A stretch of 5,159 nucleotides of DNA, from NCBI GenBank assembly GCA_900544875.1, contig UQWS01000043.1, positions 1 through 5,159 on the forward strand, written 5' to 3'. The DNA comes from an uncultured Collinsella sp. (GTDB taxonomy: Bacteria; Actinomycetota; Coriobacteriia; Coriobacteriales; Coriobacteriaceae). The position numbers were made by a program, and so were the translations under genes. Below, piece by piece: positions 1-5,156 of this stretch (positions within the stretch are counted from its first letter, which is position 1; every line of letters starts with the position of its first letter). The notes below the pieces were generated by a model. It saw only the letters and a program-made list of their open reading frames with translations. It searched no databases and was not told the DNA's origin.

Positions 1-2
1 AT

Positions 3-78
3 ACGCCAGTAGTTCAATTGGTAGAGCATCGGTCTCCAAAACCGAGTGTTGAGGGTTCGAGTCCTTCCTGGCGTGCCA
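3..78 (+). tRNA. tRNA-Trp, anticodon CCA
   Basis: This is a complete 76-nt cloverleaf that delivers tryptophan at UGG codons. The 7-bp acceptor stem pairs 3-9 with 68-74, followed by discriminator G75 and a genome-encoded CCA at 76-78. The D stem pairs 12-15 with 24-27 around a loop containing GG. The anticodon stem pairs 29-33 with 41-45, and the loop CTCCAAA holds anticodon CCA at 36-38. The T arm pairs 51-55 with 63-67 around TTCGAGT. All stems are intact. It lies directly upstream of secE, an arrangement common in bacteria. Its promoter is outside the window, since only 2 nt precede it. Confidence 0.97.
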
Positions 79-87
79 GTCATTATT

Positions 88-118
88 CCGTAAGCTCCCA
101 ATTGGGGGCTTACGGTTT
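88..118 (+). terminator. Hairpin between tRNA-Trp and secE, possible weak terminator or processing signal
   Basis: A 12-bp stem pairs 88-99 with 104-115, with one T-G wobble and an AATT loop. It is followed by only three T residues (116-118) before ACTCAT. The stem is long and stable, but the short T-run makes it a poor intrinsic terminator. It may instead partly terminate tRNA transcripts or protect and process the tRNA 3' side while letting polymerase read into secE. Confidence 0.5.
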
Positions 119-131
119 ACTCATGTATAAG
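102..131 (+). promoter_or_regulatory. Possible sigma70-type promoter for secE
   Basis: TATAAG at 126-131 matches the -10 consensus at five of six positions. TTGGGG at 102-107, 18 nt upstream, matches only the TTG of the -35 consensus and lies inside the preceding hairpin. Initiation near 138 would leave a very short leader before the Shine-Dalgarno at 142. This is a weak call from motif reading alone; secE may simply be read through from upstream. Confidence 0.25.
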
Positions 132-154
132 CGCATTGCGCGGAGGTAACCCAA

Positions 155-493
155 ATGGCCAACAAGAAGAACAAGAAGAAGGCTCAGCAGCCGGCACCTG
201 CCAACAACGCTGCCGCCAACTCCAAGGTTGAGGCCAAGAAGGCCGTTGCCAAGAAGAACGAGAAGGCTGCGAAGTCCAAGAAGAACGAGAAGCCTGGTTT
301 CTTCGCCCGCACCAAGAAGTATTTCGCTTCGGTCAAGTCCGAGATGAAGCGTGTCACGTGGCCCGATAAGAAGGAGCTCGTGAACTACTCTGTCGTCGTT
401 TGCGCTTCTCTGATCGTCGTCGGCGTCGTCATCGCTCTGCTCGATGCTGGCTTTGGCGAGGCTCTTGCTCTGTTCTCTGGATTGAGGGGCTAA
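155..493 (+). CDS. secE: Preprotein translocase subunit SecE
   Basis: SecE clamps SecY in the SecYEG channel of the plasma membrane. The 112-residue product has three parts. Residues 1-47 are a lysine/alanine-rich, probably disordered tail containing KKNEK twice (33-37 and 42-46). Residues 48-75 are the conserved amphipathic helix and hinge, including the EMKRVTWP signature (63-70) followed by KKEL. Residues about 79-97 form a single transmembrane helix. This is the short one-TM bacterial form; the three-TM type of E. coli is ruled out by length. The ATG at 155 is preceded by GGAGGT at 142-147 at good spacing. The stop lies 3 nt before nusG, as expected for the classic secE-nusG pair. The basic tail is poorly conserved in the family and could contact ribosomal RNA, which is inference. 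Confidence 0.96.
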   Translation: MANKKNKKKAQQPAPANNAAANSKVEAKKAVAKKNEKAAKSKKNEKPGFFARTKKYFASVKSEMKRVTWPDKKELVNYSVVVCASLIVVGVVIALLDAGFGEALALFSGLRG

Positions 494-496
494 ACC

Positions 497-1033
497 ATGT
501 CTAAGCGTTGGTACGTCGTTCACACTTACTCTGGATACGAGAACCGCGTTAAGTCCGATCTCGAGCATCGCATCGAGACCATGGGCATGCAGGACCGTAT
601 CTTTGATATCGAGATTCCTATGGAGCGCGTCACCGAGATTAAAGAGGGTGGCAAGCGCGAGACCAAGGATTCTAAGATTTTCCCGGGTTATGTCCTGGTC
701 CGCATGGAGATGGATGACGATGCTTGGACGTGCGTTCGTAACACGCCTGGCGTCACCGGTTTCCTGGGCGGCAACGGCAAGCCCGCTCCGCTTTCCCGCG
801 ACGAGTACAACAAGATGACTCGTCGTCCCGGTAAGGGCGATTCGCCCAAGCGCACTTCGGTCGATATTCAGGTCGGCACGTCTGTCCGCGTCACCGATGG
901 CCCGCTTACCGACTTTGATGGCAAGGTCTCCGAGGTTAACACCGAGGCAGGCAAGCTTAAGGTCACGCTGATGATCTTTGGCCGCGAGACGCCGGTTGAG
1001 CTCGACTTTAACCAGGTCGCTGTCATCGCTTAA
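497..1033 (+). CDS. nusG: Transcription termination/antitermination protein NusG
   Basis: NusG binds RNA polymerase, modulates pausing and Rho termination, and can link polymerase to the ribosome. The 178-residue protein has the NGN domain at about 3-105, with WYVVHTYSGYE (5-15), FPGYVLVRM (62-70) and VRNTPGVTGFLGG (80-92). A short linker rich in R, K and P follows, then the KOW domain at about 122-176, with VTDGPLTDFDGKV (132-144) and IFGRETPVELDF (160-171). Length is close to the E. coli protein and lacks the long N-terminal extension seen in Mycobacterium and Streptomyces. The start follows the secE stop after 3 nt, with GAGGGG (484-489), inside the end of secE, as the likely ribosome-binding site. 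Translational coupling to secE is therefore likely. Confidence 0.98.
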   Translation: MSKRWYVVHTYSGYENRVKSDLEHRIETMGMQDRIFDIEIPMERVTEIKEGGKRETKDSKIFPGYVLVRMEMDDDAWTCVRNTPGVTGFLGGNGKPAPLSRDEYNKMTRRPGKGDSPKRTSVDIQVGTSVRVTDGPLTDFDGKVSEVNTEAGKLKVTLMIFGRETPVELDFNQVAVIA

Positions 1034-1098
1034 GTTTTCGTCCGTTCGCGCGAGCGTGCTTCTTCTGTGACTGCTCATCTCAGGAGTGCTTCTAACAC

Positions 1099-1129
1099 GT
1101 GCGTGCTTACGATATAGCAAGTACTTCAC
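1099..1129 (+). other. Weak stem-loop in the nusG-rplK leader
   Basis: The 120-nt gap between nusG and rplK contains an imperfect hairpin. GTG (1099-1101) pairs with CAC (1127-1129) and GTGCTT (1103-1108) pairs with AAGTAC (1119-1124), with a C/TT internal loop and a 10-nt terminal loop. It has neither a T-run nor the GA-containing internal loop expected for an L1 site. No other convincing element is seen in this gap. It could affect rplK initiation, but may be chance. Confidence 0.25.
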
Positions 1130-1153
1130 ACTCGTGATTCGAAAGGAATGACC

Positions 1154-1582
1154 ATGGCTGAGAAGAAGGTTGCCAACGTCATTAAGCTCCAGATTCCTGC
1201 TGGTGCAGCTAACCCCGCTCCTCCCGTCGGCCCCGCCCTGGGCGCTGCTGGCGTGAACATCATGCAGTTCTGCCAGGCCTTTAACGCCGAGACGCAGGAC
1301 AAGAAGGGTGACATCATCCCCGTTGAGATCTCTGTCTACGAGGATAAGTCCTTCTCCTTCATCACCAAGACCCCGCCGGCGGCTCACCTCATCAAGAAGG
1401 AGCTGAACCTCAAGTCTGGTTCCGCTAAGCCCCAGGCTGACAAGGTCGGTCAGCTCTCCCAGGAGCAGCTCACCAAGATCGCCGAGATCAAGATGCCGGA
1501 CCTCAATGCCAACGACATTGACGCCGCCAAGAAGATCATCGCCGGTACCGCCCGTTCCATGGGCGTCACCATCGCTGAGTAG
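1154..1582 (+). CDS. rplK: 50S ribosomal protein L11
   Basis: L11 binds the GTPase-associated centre of 23S rRNA and is needed for factor-dependent GTPase activation, for sensing uncharged tRNA with RelA-type enzymes, and for thiostrepton sensitivity. The 142-residue product begins MAEKKVANVIKLQIPAG. The N-terminal domain carries the proline-rich ANPAPPVGPALG segment and GVNIMQFC. The middle contains FITKTPPAA, and the C-terminal rRNA-binding domain ends GTARSMGV. ATG 1154 is chosen over the in-frame ATG at 1148. The AAAGGA Shine-Dalgarno (1142-1147) touches 1148 but is 6 nt from 1154, and 142 residues matches the family length. L11 is paired with downstream rplA, as in most bacteria. Confidence 0.98.
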   Translation: MAEKKVANVIKLQIPAGAANPAPPVGPALGAAGVNIMQFCQAFNAETQDKKGDIIPVEISVYEDKSFSFITKTPPAAHLIKKELNLKSGSAKPQADKVGQLSQEQLTKIAEIKMPDLNANDIDAAKKIIAGTARSMGVTIAE

Positions 1583-1597
1583 CGATTTCTTTAGGTA

Positions 1598-1629
1598 ATA
1601 ACGGGTGCTCCGACCGGGGCGCCCGTTAT
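1598..1629 (+). other. Strong 14-bp hairpin just downstream of rplK
   Basis: Arms 1598-1611 and 1616-1629 pair over 14 bp with two T-G wobbles and a GACC loop, starting 15 nt after the rplK stop. The following bases are ATGTGTGC with no T-run, so this is not a canonical intrinsic terminator. Plausible roles are an mRNA 3'-end protector or processing site, an attenuator, or insulation of the rplA leader from rplK translation. The pairing is seen directly; function is inference. Confidence 0.6.
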
Positions 1630-1631
1630 AT

Positions 1632-1649
1632 GTGTGCAATAGGGCACAC
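1632..1649 (+). other. Small hairpin GTGTGC/GCACAC in the rplA leader
   Basis: A perfect 6-bp stem pairs 1632-1637 with 1644-1649 around the loop AATAGG. Its right arm could instead pair with the left strand of the next element, CACA 1645-1648 with TGTG 1657-1660. The two structures are mutually exclusive. Function is unknown. Confidence 0.4.
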
Positions 1650-1656
1650 GATACGA

Positions 1657-1691
1657 TGTGGGAGGGCTCACGCCCGTTTAACCACAGGAGG
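1657..1691 (+). promoter_or_regulatory. Candidate L1-binding mRNA element and Shine-Dalgarno of rplA
   Basis: Two short helices are separated by an asymmetric internal loop. Outer helix TGTGG (1657-1661) pairs with CCACA (1682-1686). The loop is GA (1662-1663) opposite GTTTAA (1676-1681). Inner helix GGGC (1664-1667) pairs with GCCC (1672-1675), closed by TCAC. From memory, this helix-GA-GGC...GCC-G...AA-helix layout is the recognition motif of L1 in 23S rRNA and in repressed mRNAs, and the run GTGGGAGG also occurs in the E. coli 23S L1 site. AGGAGG (1686-1691) abuts the outer helix and sits 8 nt before ATG 1700, so bound L1 would block initiation. The structure is read directly; L1 binding is inferred from motif and context. 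Confidence 0.7.
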
Positions 1692-1699
1692 TAATGCAC

Positions 1700-2407
1700 A
1701 TGGCTAAGCATGGTAAGAGCTATAACGCCGCTGCCGAGAAGATCGACCGCGCCACGCTCTACACCCCCCTTCAGGCTGCCAAGCTCATCAAGGAGCTCGA
1801 CACCGCCAAGTTCGACGAGACCGTCGAGGCCCACTTCCGTCTGGGCATCGATACTCGTAAGGCTGACCAGAACATCCGTGGCTCCATCTCCCTGCCCCAC
1901 GGCACCGGCAAGACCGTTCGTGTTGCCGTCTTCGCCGAGGGCGAGAAGGCCCGCGAGGCCGAGGCTGCCGGCGCCGACATCATCGGTTCCGACGAGCTCG
2001 TCGCCCAGATTCAAAAGGGCGAGATCAACTTCGACGCCGCTATCGCTACGCCGAACATGATGGCCAAGGTTGGCCGCATCGGTAAGATTCTTGGTCCCCG
2101 TGGCCTCATGCCGAACCCCAAGCTCGGCACCGTGACCATGGATGTTGCCAAGATGGTTTCCGAGCTCAAGGCCGGCCGCGTTGAGTATCGCGCCGACCGT
2201 TACGGCATCTGCCACGTGCCCCTGGGCAAGAAGTCCTTCTCTGAGCAGCAGCTCGTCGAGAACTACGCTGCCCTGTACACCGAGATCCTGCGCGTCAAGC
2301 CCTCTTCTGCTAAGGGCAAGTACGTCAAGTCCATCTCCGTGTCTTCCACCATGGGCCCTGGCGTCAAGGTTGATCCCGCTGTCCAGCGCGACTTCCTGGC
2401 TGAGTAA
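1700..2407 (+). CDS. rplA: 50S ribosomal protein L1
   Basis: L1 forms the mobile L1 stalk of the large subunit, helping E-site tRNA leave, and in many prokaryotes represses its own mRNA. The 235-residue product starts MAKHGKSYN and shows the two-domain L1 layout. Domain I is split between the N- and C-terminal thirds and surrounds domain II. Recognisable motifs are FDETVEAHFRLGID, RGSISLPHGTGK, the central GKILGPRGLMPNPKLGT signature, and the C-terminal STMGPGVKVD. ATG 1700 is chosen over the in-frame ATG at 1694 because AGGAGG (1686-1691) is only 2 nt from 1694 but 8 nt from 1700. It lies 117 nt after rplK behind a structured leader, and a terminator follows. Confidence 0.98.
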   Translation: MAKHGKSYNAAAEKIDRATLYTPLQAAKLIKELDTAKFDETVEAHFRLGIDTRKADQNIRGSISLPHGTGKTVRVAVFAEGEKAREAEAAGADIIGSDELVAQIQKGEINFDAAIATPNMMAKVGRIGKILGPRGLMPNPKLGTVTMDVAKMVSELKAGRVEYRADRYGICHVPLGKKSFSEQQLVENYAALYTEILRVKPSSAKGKYVKSISVSSTMGPGVKVDPAVQRDFLAE

Positions 2408-2442
2408 CTTTTAGTTACTGCCTGAGCAAAGCAAGCATTGCT
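2403..2442 (+). other. Two small hairpins at the rplA 3' end
   Basis: AGTAAC (2403-2408) pairs with GTTACT (2414-2419) across the rplA stop codon. AGCAA (2430-2434) pairs with TTGCT (2438-2442) around a 3-nt GCA loop. They precede the main terminator and may fold after ribosomes leave. They are weak on their own, and no specific function is evident. Confidence 0.3.
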
Positions 2443-2443
2443 A

Positions 2444-2482
2444 AAGAAACCCGGTTCCGCCTCGTGCAGGAACGGGTTTCTT
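2444..2482. terminator. Bidirectional intrinsic terminator between rplA and the convergent operon
   Basis: The left arm 2444-2458 pairs with 2469-2482 in a 14-bp stem with one bulged G (2453) and a 10-nt loop. The outer pairs are AAGAAA with TTTCTT. Read on +, the stem ends in GGGTTTCTTGCTATCT. Read on -, it ends in GGGTTTCTTTAGC. Each direction thus has a GC-rich core followed by a T-rich tail, fitting termination of both the ribosomal-protein transcript and the convergent phosphoesterase transcript. Confidence 0.8.
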
Positions 2483-2497
2483 GCTATCTAGGGCCAA

Positions 2498-2534
2498 AAC
2501 CGCCACAAAGGTGCCTGTCCCCTTTGTGACGGTT
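2498..2534. repeat. REP-like palindrome
   Basis: Arms 2498-2511 and 2521-2534 pair at 13 of 14 positions (one C/A mismatch at 2503/2529) around a 9-nt loop, TGCCTGTCC. The core is CACAAAGG...CCTTTGTG. It overlaps the last two bases of the stop codon of the - strand phosphoesterase and lies 15 nt from the terminator. It lacks a T-run, so it is not an ordinary terminator. The TGCCTGTCCCCTTTGTG core resembles, from memory, dispersed palindromes found near gene ends in several phyla and linked to REP-associated tyrosine transposases. Copy number cannot be judged from one window. Confidence 0.55.
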
Positions 2535-3243
2535 ACCAGGGTGTTCTGGCGGTAGAGGACTCGATTGCCTCGTGGCGCTTGAGCTCGCGGCGCATGGTTT
2601 GCGAATTGAGCCAAGCTGCCTGCCAGCCACGGATGGGGTAGCTCGCTTCGTCCAGCTCAAACTGCGTATAGCCACAGGCGTTGATGATCGTTGCCCCGCA
2701 TGCGTGCTGACGTTCGCGTTGAAAGTCGCGACCATAGCATTGGTGCACATGCCCGTGCACCATGTACTCGGGATTCCAGGATTCGAGTGCTGTGTTAAAG
2801 CATTCGAATCCTCGATGCGGCAGATCATCCAGATCGCCCACGCCGGCGGCGGGTGCATGGGTCAGCAGAATGTCGCAGCCGCCGACCATCCTCACTTTGC
2901 GGGACAGCTTGCGCACACGCTTGGCCATCTCGTGCTCGGTATACATGTTGGCACCGTCTCGGTAGCGCATGGAGCCGCCAAGCCCCGCAATGCGGACGCC
3001 GCGATACACGTACACGGTGTCTTCGACACAAATGCAGCCGCCCGGTGCATGACGCGCATAGCGGTCATCGTGATTGCCACGCACGTAGATGAGCGGTTTG
3101 TTGATGACCGTGACCAAAAACTCAAGATAATCCGGGTCCAGATCTCCTGCGGATAAAATCAAATCGATACCCTCAAAGCGCTCCTTGCGAAAGCACTCCC
3201 ATAGGCATCGTTCTTCGGTATCGGCTATGGCAAGGATTTTCAT
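2533..3243 (-). CDS. Calcineurin-like metallophosphoesterase, substrate unknown
   Basis: A 236-residue predicted cytosolic two-metal phosphoesterase with no signal peptide or membrane segment. The motifs appear in family order: IADTE (6-10) as motif I, SAGDLD (31-36), YVRGNHDD (53-60), LLTHAP (126-131) and VHGHVH (162-167). Asp8, Asp34, Asn57, His58, His129, His165 and His167 are the expected metal or catalytic ligands. Motif I is normally DxH; here it reads DTE, so one metal ligand is changed. The C-terminal ~25 residues are polar with clustered R/E and look like a tail. The ATG overlaps the upstream gene's TGA as ATGA, with GAAGG about 10 nt upstream, so translation is probably coupled. Possible substrates include phosphodiesters, nucleotides or phosphoproteins; the sequence does not decide. 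Confidence 0.87.
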   Translation of the reverse strand: MKILAIADTEERCLWECFRKERFEGIDLILSAGDLDPDYLEFLVTVINKPLIYVRGNHDDRYARHAPGGCICVEDTVYVYRGVRIAGLGGSMRYRDGANMYTEHEMAKRVRKLSRKVRMVGGCDILLTHAPAAGVGDLDDLPHRGFECFNTALESWNPEYMVHGHVHQCYGRDFQRERQHACGATIINACGYTQFELDEASYPIRGWQAAWLNSQTMRRELKRHEAIESSTARTPW

Positions 3244-5156
3244 AGGGCGCGGACCTTCGGCTCATCGTCGAGTTGCGGAATGGTGCCCACCACGTTGTCG
3301 GCCAGCCAGTCCATCTCGACGATTTGCGTGCTCGGCAGCGGGGGAAAGCCCTCGATCTGCACCACGCCGTCTTGGCTATGGAGCTCGCCGCCAAATGGAT
3401 TGATGGAGCCCTCGACGATGCCATTGCGGAGCAGCTGAACAAGCTTACGCGTCTGATAGGGCAGGCCCGGAGCGTAGCGAATGTCGATGACGCCCGAGCT
3501 CATCCCATACCAGTAGTTGACGGCACGAACCTGGCTGTCGTCACTGGTCTCATCCCAGGTGCCGTGCAGCAGACTTCGCACGATAAGCTCGTAGTATCGG
3601 CCCCAGTTCCATACCGGCATGGCAATGCCGACAACCTTGCCATCGACCAGACGGTGGAGTCCGTAGGCCGTGGGGTCTTCGAGTGACTTTGACATGTCGG
3701 CGCCGGTCATGACGCTCGCGCCTTCGCGGCACATGGCCTCGGCAAGGCCTCCAGCGGGCACATCGCCCCAGGTCAGGATAATTTGCGCACGGGGGTCGAG
3801 CAGCGAGGCGCCAATCGCAAAGGCGTTGATCTCGCTGAGCGCGCCCGAGGCGAAGACCGACGCGTGGTAACCGATGCGGTGGTTGTCCGCCATGCTGGCG
3901 GCAAGGGCGCCCAAGAGAAATTTGGCCTCGTACATCTTGCCAAAGTACGAACGGACGCTTTGGTGGGGAAGGCCGATGGAGCAGTTGAGGAATCGCACCT
4001 GAGGATACTCGACGGCAGCCCTGAGCGTGTATTCCATCAGGCGGTGCGAGGTCGAGAAGATGACGTTTGCTCCATGTTTGACAGCCGTTTCCACGGCGGC
4101 GTAGAACACGTCCGGATTGTGACAGTCCTCGAACGCCTCGGTGCGCACGATACCGCCAAAATGCTCATCGAGATACTGACGCCCTTGGTCGTGCAGGCTG
4201 TCCCAGCTCGACGTCGCACAGGGGAACTCATGGATAAAGGCGATGCGCAGAGGGTTGGCCGCCGAGTAGACGGTCTTGCCCATAAAGAAGTTGAGCACGC
4301 CGGAGGTGGACTTGGCGGGCGCCTCTTCCTCATCGACACTCGGTGCCTCGACAAGATCGACCTTCTCCTCATCACTTTTGCCGGCAATGACCAACTCGCG
4401 CCAAATCTTGCACAGGCGGTTTACGACGATATCCGTCGGCGTGTCCAGCAAGCGGTCTTGGTTGTACACGTTGAGGTAGACGAGCATAGCGTCGGCGGGC
4501 GTAATGTCCAGATGGTCGCCGCCGGCGCGCAGGTAGGCTCGTTTAAAGAGTAGGAAGGTATGGCGCAGGTAGTCGACCTTTTTCTGTGGCCACTTTTCGA
4601 CAAGGTCCTGGCCGAGCATCTTGGCGAGCGTCTCATAGCTTCCCTCGCGCGAGAACTCAATCTCGTATAGGGGGCAGACGCGCCAAAACGCGCAGAACTC
4701 GCCGTACAGGCGACTTTCGACGGAATCCCATGTGCCGGGGTAGAGGCGGGTGACCTTGGCCGAAACCGTCGGGGCGTCCAGGAATTTGAGGACGCTGACG
4801 CGCTTGTTGCCCTCCTGGACGTAGAACCGATGCATGAACTCGGTGACGATGATGGGGTCGCGATAGCCCTCGGTCACCTGGATGTCATAGAGGTTGGACC
4901 ACTTGCGGGCGAACTCGGTGCTAAATGGCAACAGGGGCATAAAGTTGCACGAAAAGGCTGACTGACGGCCCTTGGTAACCGTGCCGACGACCATTTCGAG
5001 CGGAATGTCCCTTAGGCCGACGCTCTCTCGCTGACCTAAGGGGAGCTGGGCAACGAGGCTATCGAGGTCCGTAAGGTACGGGTGCTCGCTTTGGCTGATG
5101 GCGTGACGGCGTCCCTGCTCGCCGCGCTTGCGTGCTTGACGATAGGCCTCTTCCAT
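3240..5156 (-). CDS. ParB-like domain fused to BMP/Med (PnrA-type) ligand-binding domain, 5' end not secure
   Basis: The 638-residue product has four parts. Residues about 45-140 resemble a ParB/sulfiredoxin-like fold, with LRDIPLEMVVGT (48-59), the segment GYRDPIIV (97-104) and EGNKRVSVLKFL (115-126) in place of the ParB GxxR motif. Residues 145-260 are a mostly helical, unrecognised region. An acidic linker follows (262-282). From about 303 to 575 it resembles the BMP/Med/PnrA periplasmic-binding family (LRIAFIHEF, then SYFGKMYEAKFLLGALAA, then HRIGYHASVF). PnrA-type members bind nucleosides and are lipoproteins, but no signal peptide or lipobox is visible, so this one is probably cytosolic and sensory or regulatory. 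ATG 5156 is the first start in view; the open frame reaches the window edge at 5159 and the ribosome-binding site would lie outside, so the true start may be further upstream. The 3' end overlaps the phosphoesterase gene by 4 nt. The BMP assignment is fairly firm; the ParB-like assignment is moderate. Confidence 0.8.
   Translation of the reverse strand: MEEAYRQARKRGEQGRRHAISQSEHPYLTDLDSLVAQLPLGQRESVGLRDIPLEMVVGTVTKGRQSAFSCNFMPLLPFSTEFARKWSNLYDIQVTEGYRDPIIVTEFMHRFYVQEGNKRVSVLKFLDAPTVSAKVTRLYPGTWDSVESRLYGEFCAFWRVCPLYEIEFSREGSYETLAKMLGQDLVEKWPQKKVDYLRHTFLLFKRAYLRAGGDHLDITPADAMLVYLNVYNQDRLLDTPTDIVVNRLCKIWRELVIAGKSDEEKVDLVEAPSVDEEEAPAKSTSGVLNFFMGKTVYSAANPLRIAFIHEFPCATSSWDSLHDQGRQYLDEHFGGIVRTEAFEDCHNPDVFYAAVETAVKHGANVIFSTSHRLMEYTLRAAVEYPQVRFLNCSIGLPHQSVRSYFGKMYEAKFLLGALAASMADNHRIGYHASVFASGALSEINAFAIGASLLDPRAQIILTWGDVPAGGLAEAMCREGASVMTGADMSKSLEDPTAYGLHRLVDGKVVGIAMPVWNWGRYYELIVRSLLHGTWDETSDDSQVRAVNYWYGMSSGVIDIRYAPGLPYQTRKLVQLLRNGIVEGSINPFGGELHSQDGVVQIEGFPPLPSTQIVEMDWLADNVVGTIPQLDDEPKVRAL

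Noticed and set aside
15..107. CAATTGG occurring both in the tRNA D-loop and in the following hairpin
   Set aside because: A 7-nt match is expected by chance at this distance and the flanks do not align, so no attachment-site duplication is supported.
1031..1055. Possible terminator after nusG (hairpin near TTCGCGCGAG)
   Set aside because: The stem is about 5 bp with a wobble and is followed by TGCTTCTT, not a T-run; too weak to call.
1085..1116. Possible promoter upstream of rplK (TACGAT or GATATA as -10)
   Set aside because: No acceptable -35 hexamer lies 16-18 nt upstream, so the match is no better than chance.
1148..1153. Upstream ATG as the start of rplK
   Set aside because: The Shine-Dalgarno AAAGGA touches this ATG, leaving no spacing; ATG 1154 has proper spacing and gives the usual L11 N-terminus.
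1694..1699. Upstream ATG as the start of rplA
   Set aside because: Only 2 nt separate AGGAGG from it; ATG 1700 has 8-nt spacing and yields the typical MAKHGK start.
110..2215. A 701-codon open frame on the - strand antisense to secE, nusG, rplK and rplA
   Set aside because: It is opposite four clearly conserved genes, spans their intergenic gaps, has a low-complexity L/G/D/V-rich product, and shows no recognisable domain. It follows from the strong codon bias of the + strand genes.
2572..3156. A 194-codon + strand frame across the phosphoesterase gene
   Set aside because: The - strand frame carries all the metallophosphoesterase motifs in order; the + frame has no recognisable motif and is a shadow.
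3783..4553. A 256-codon + strand frame inside the BMP fusion gene
   Set aside because: It is antisense to the recognisable BMP region, has no homology-like motif and no convincing ribosome-binding site; it is a coding shadow.
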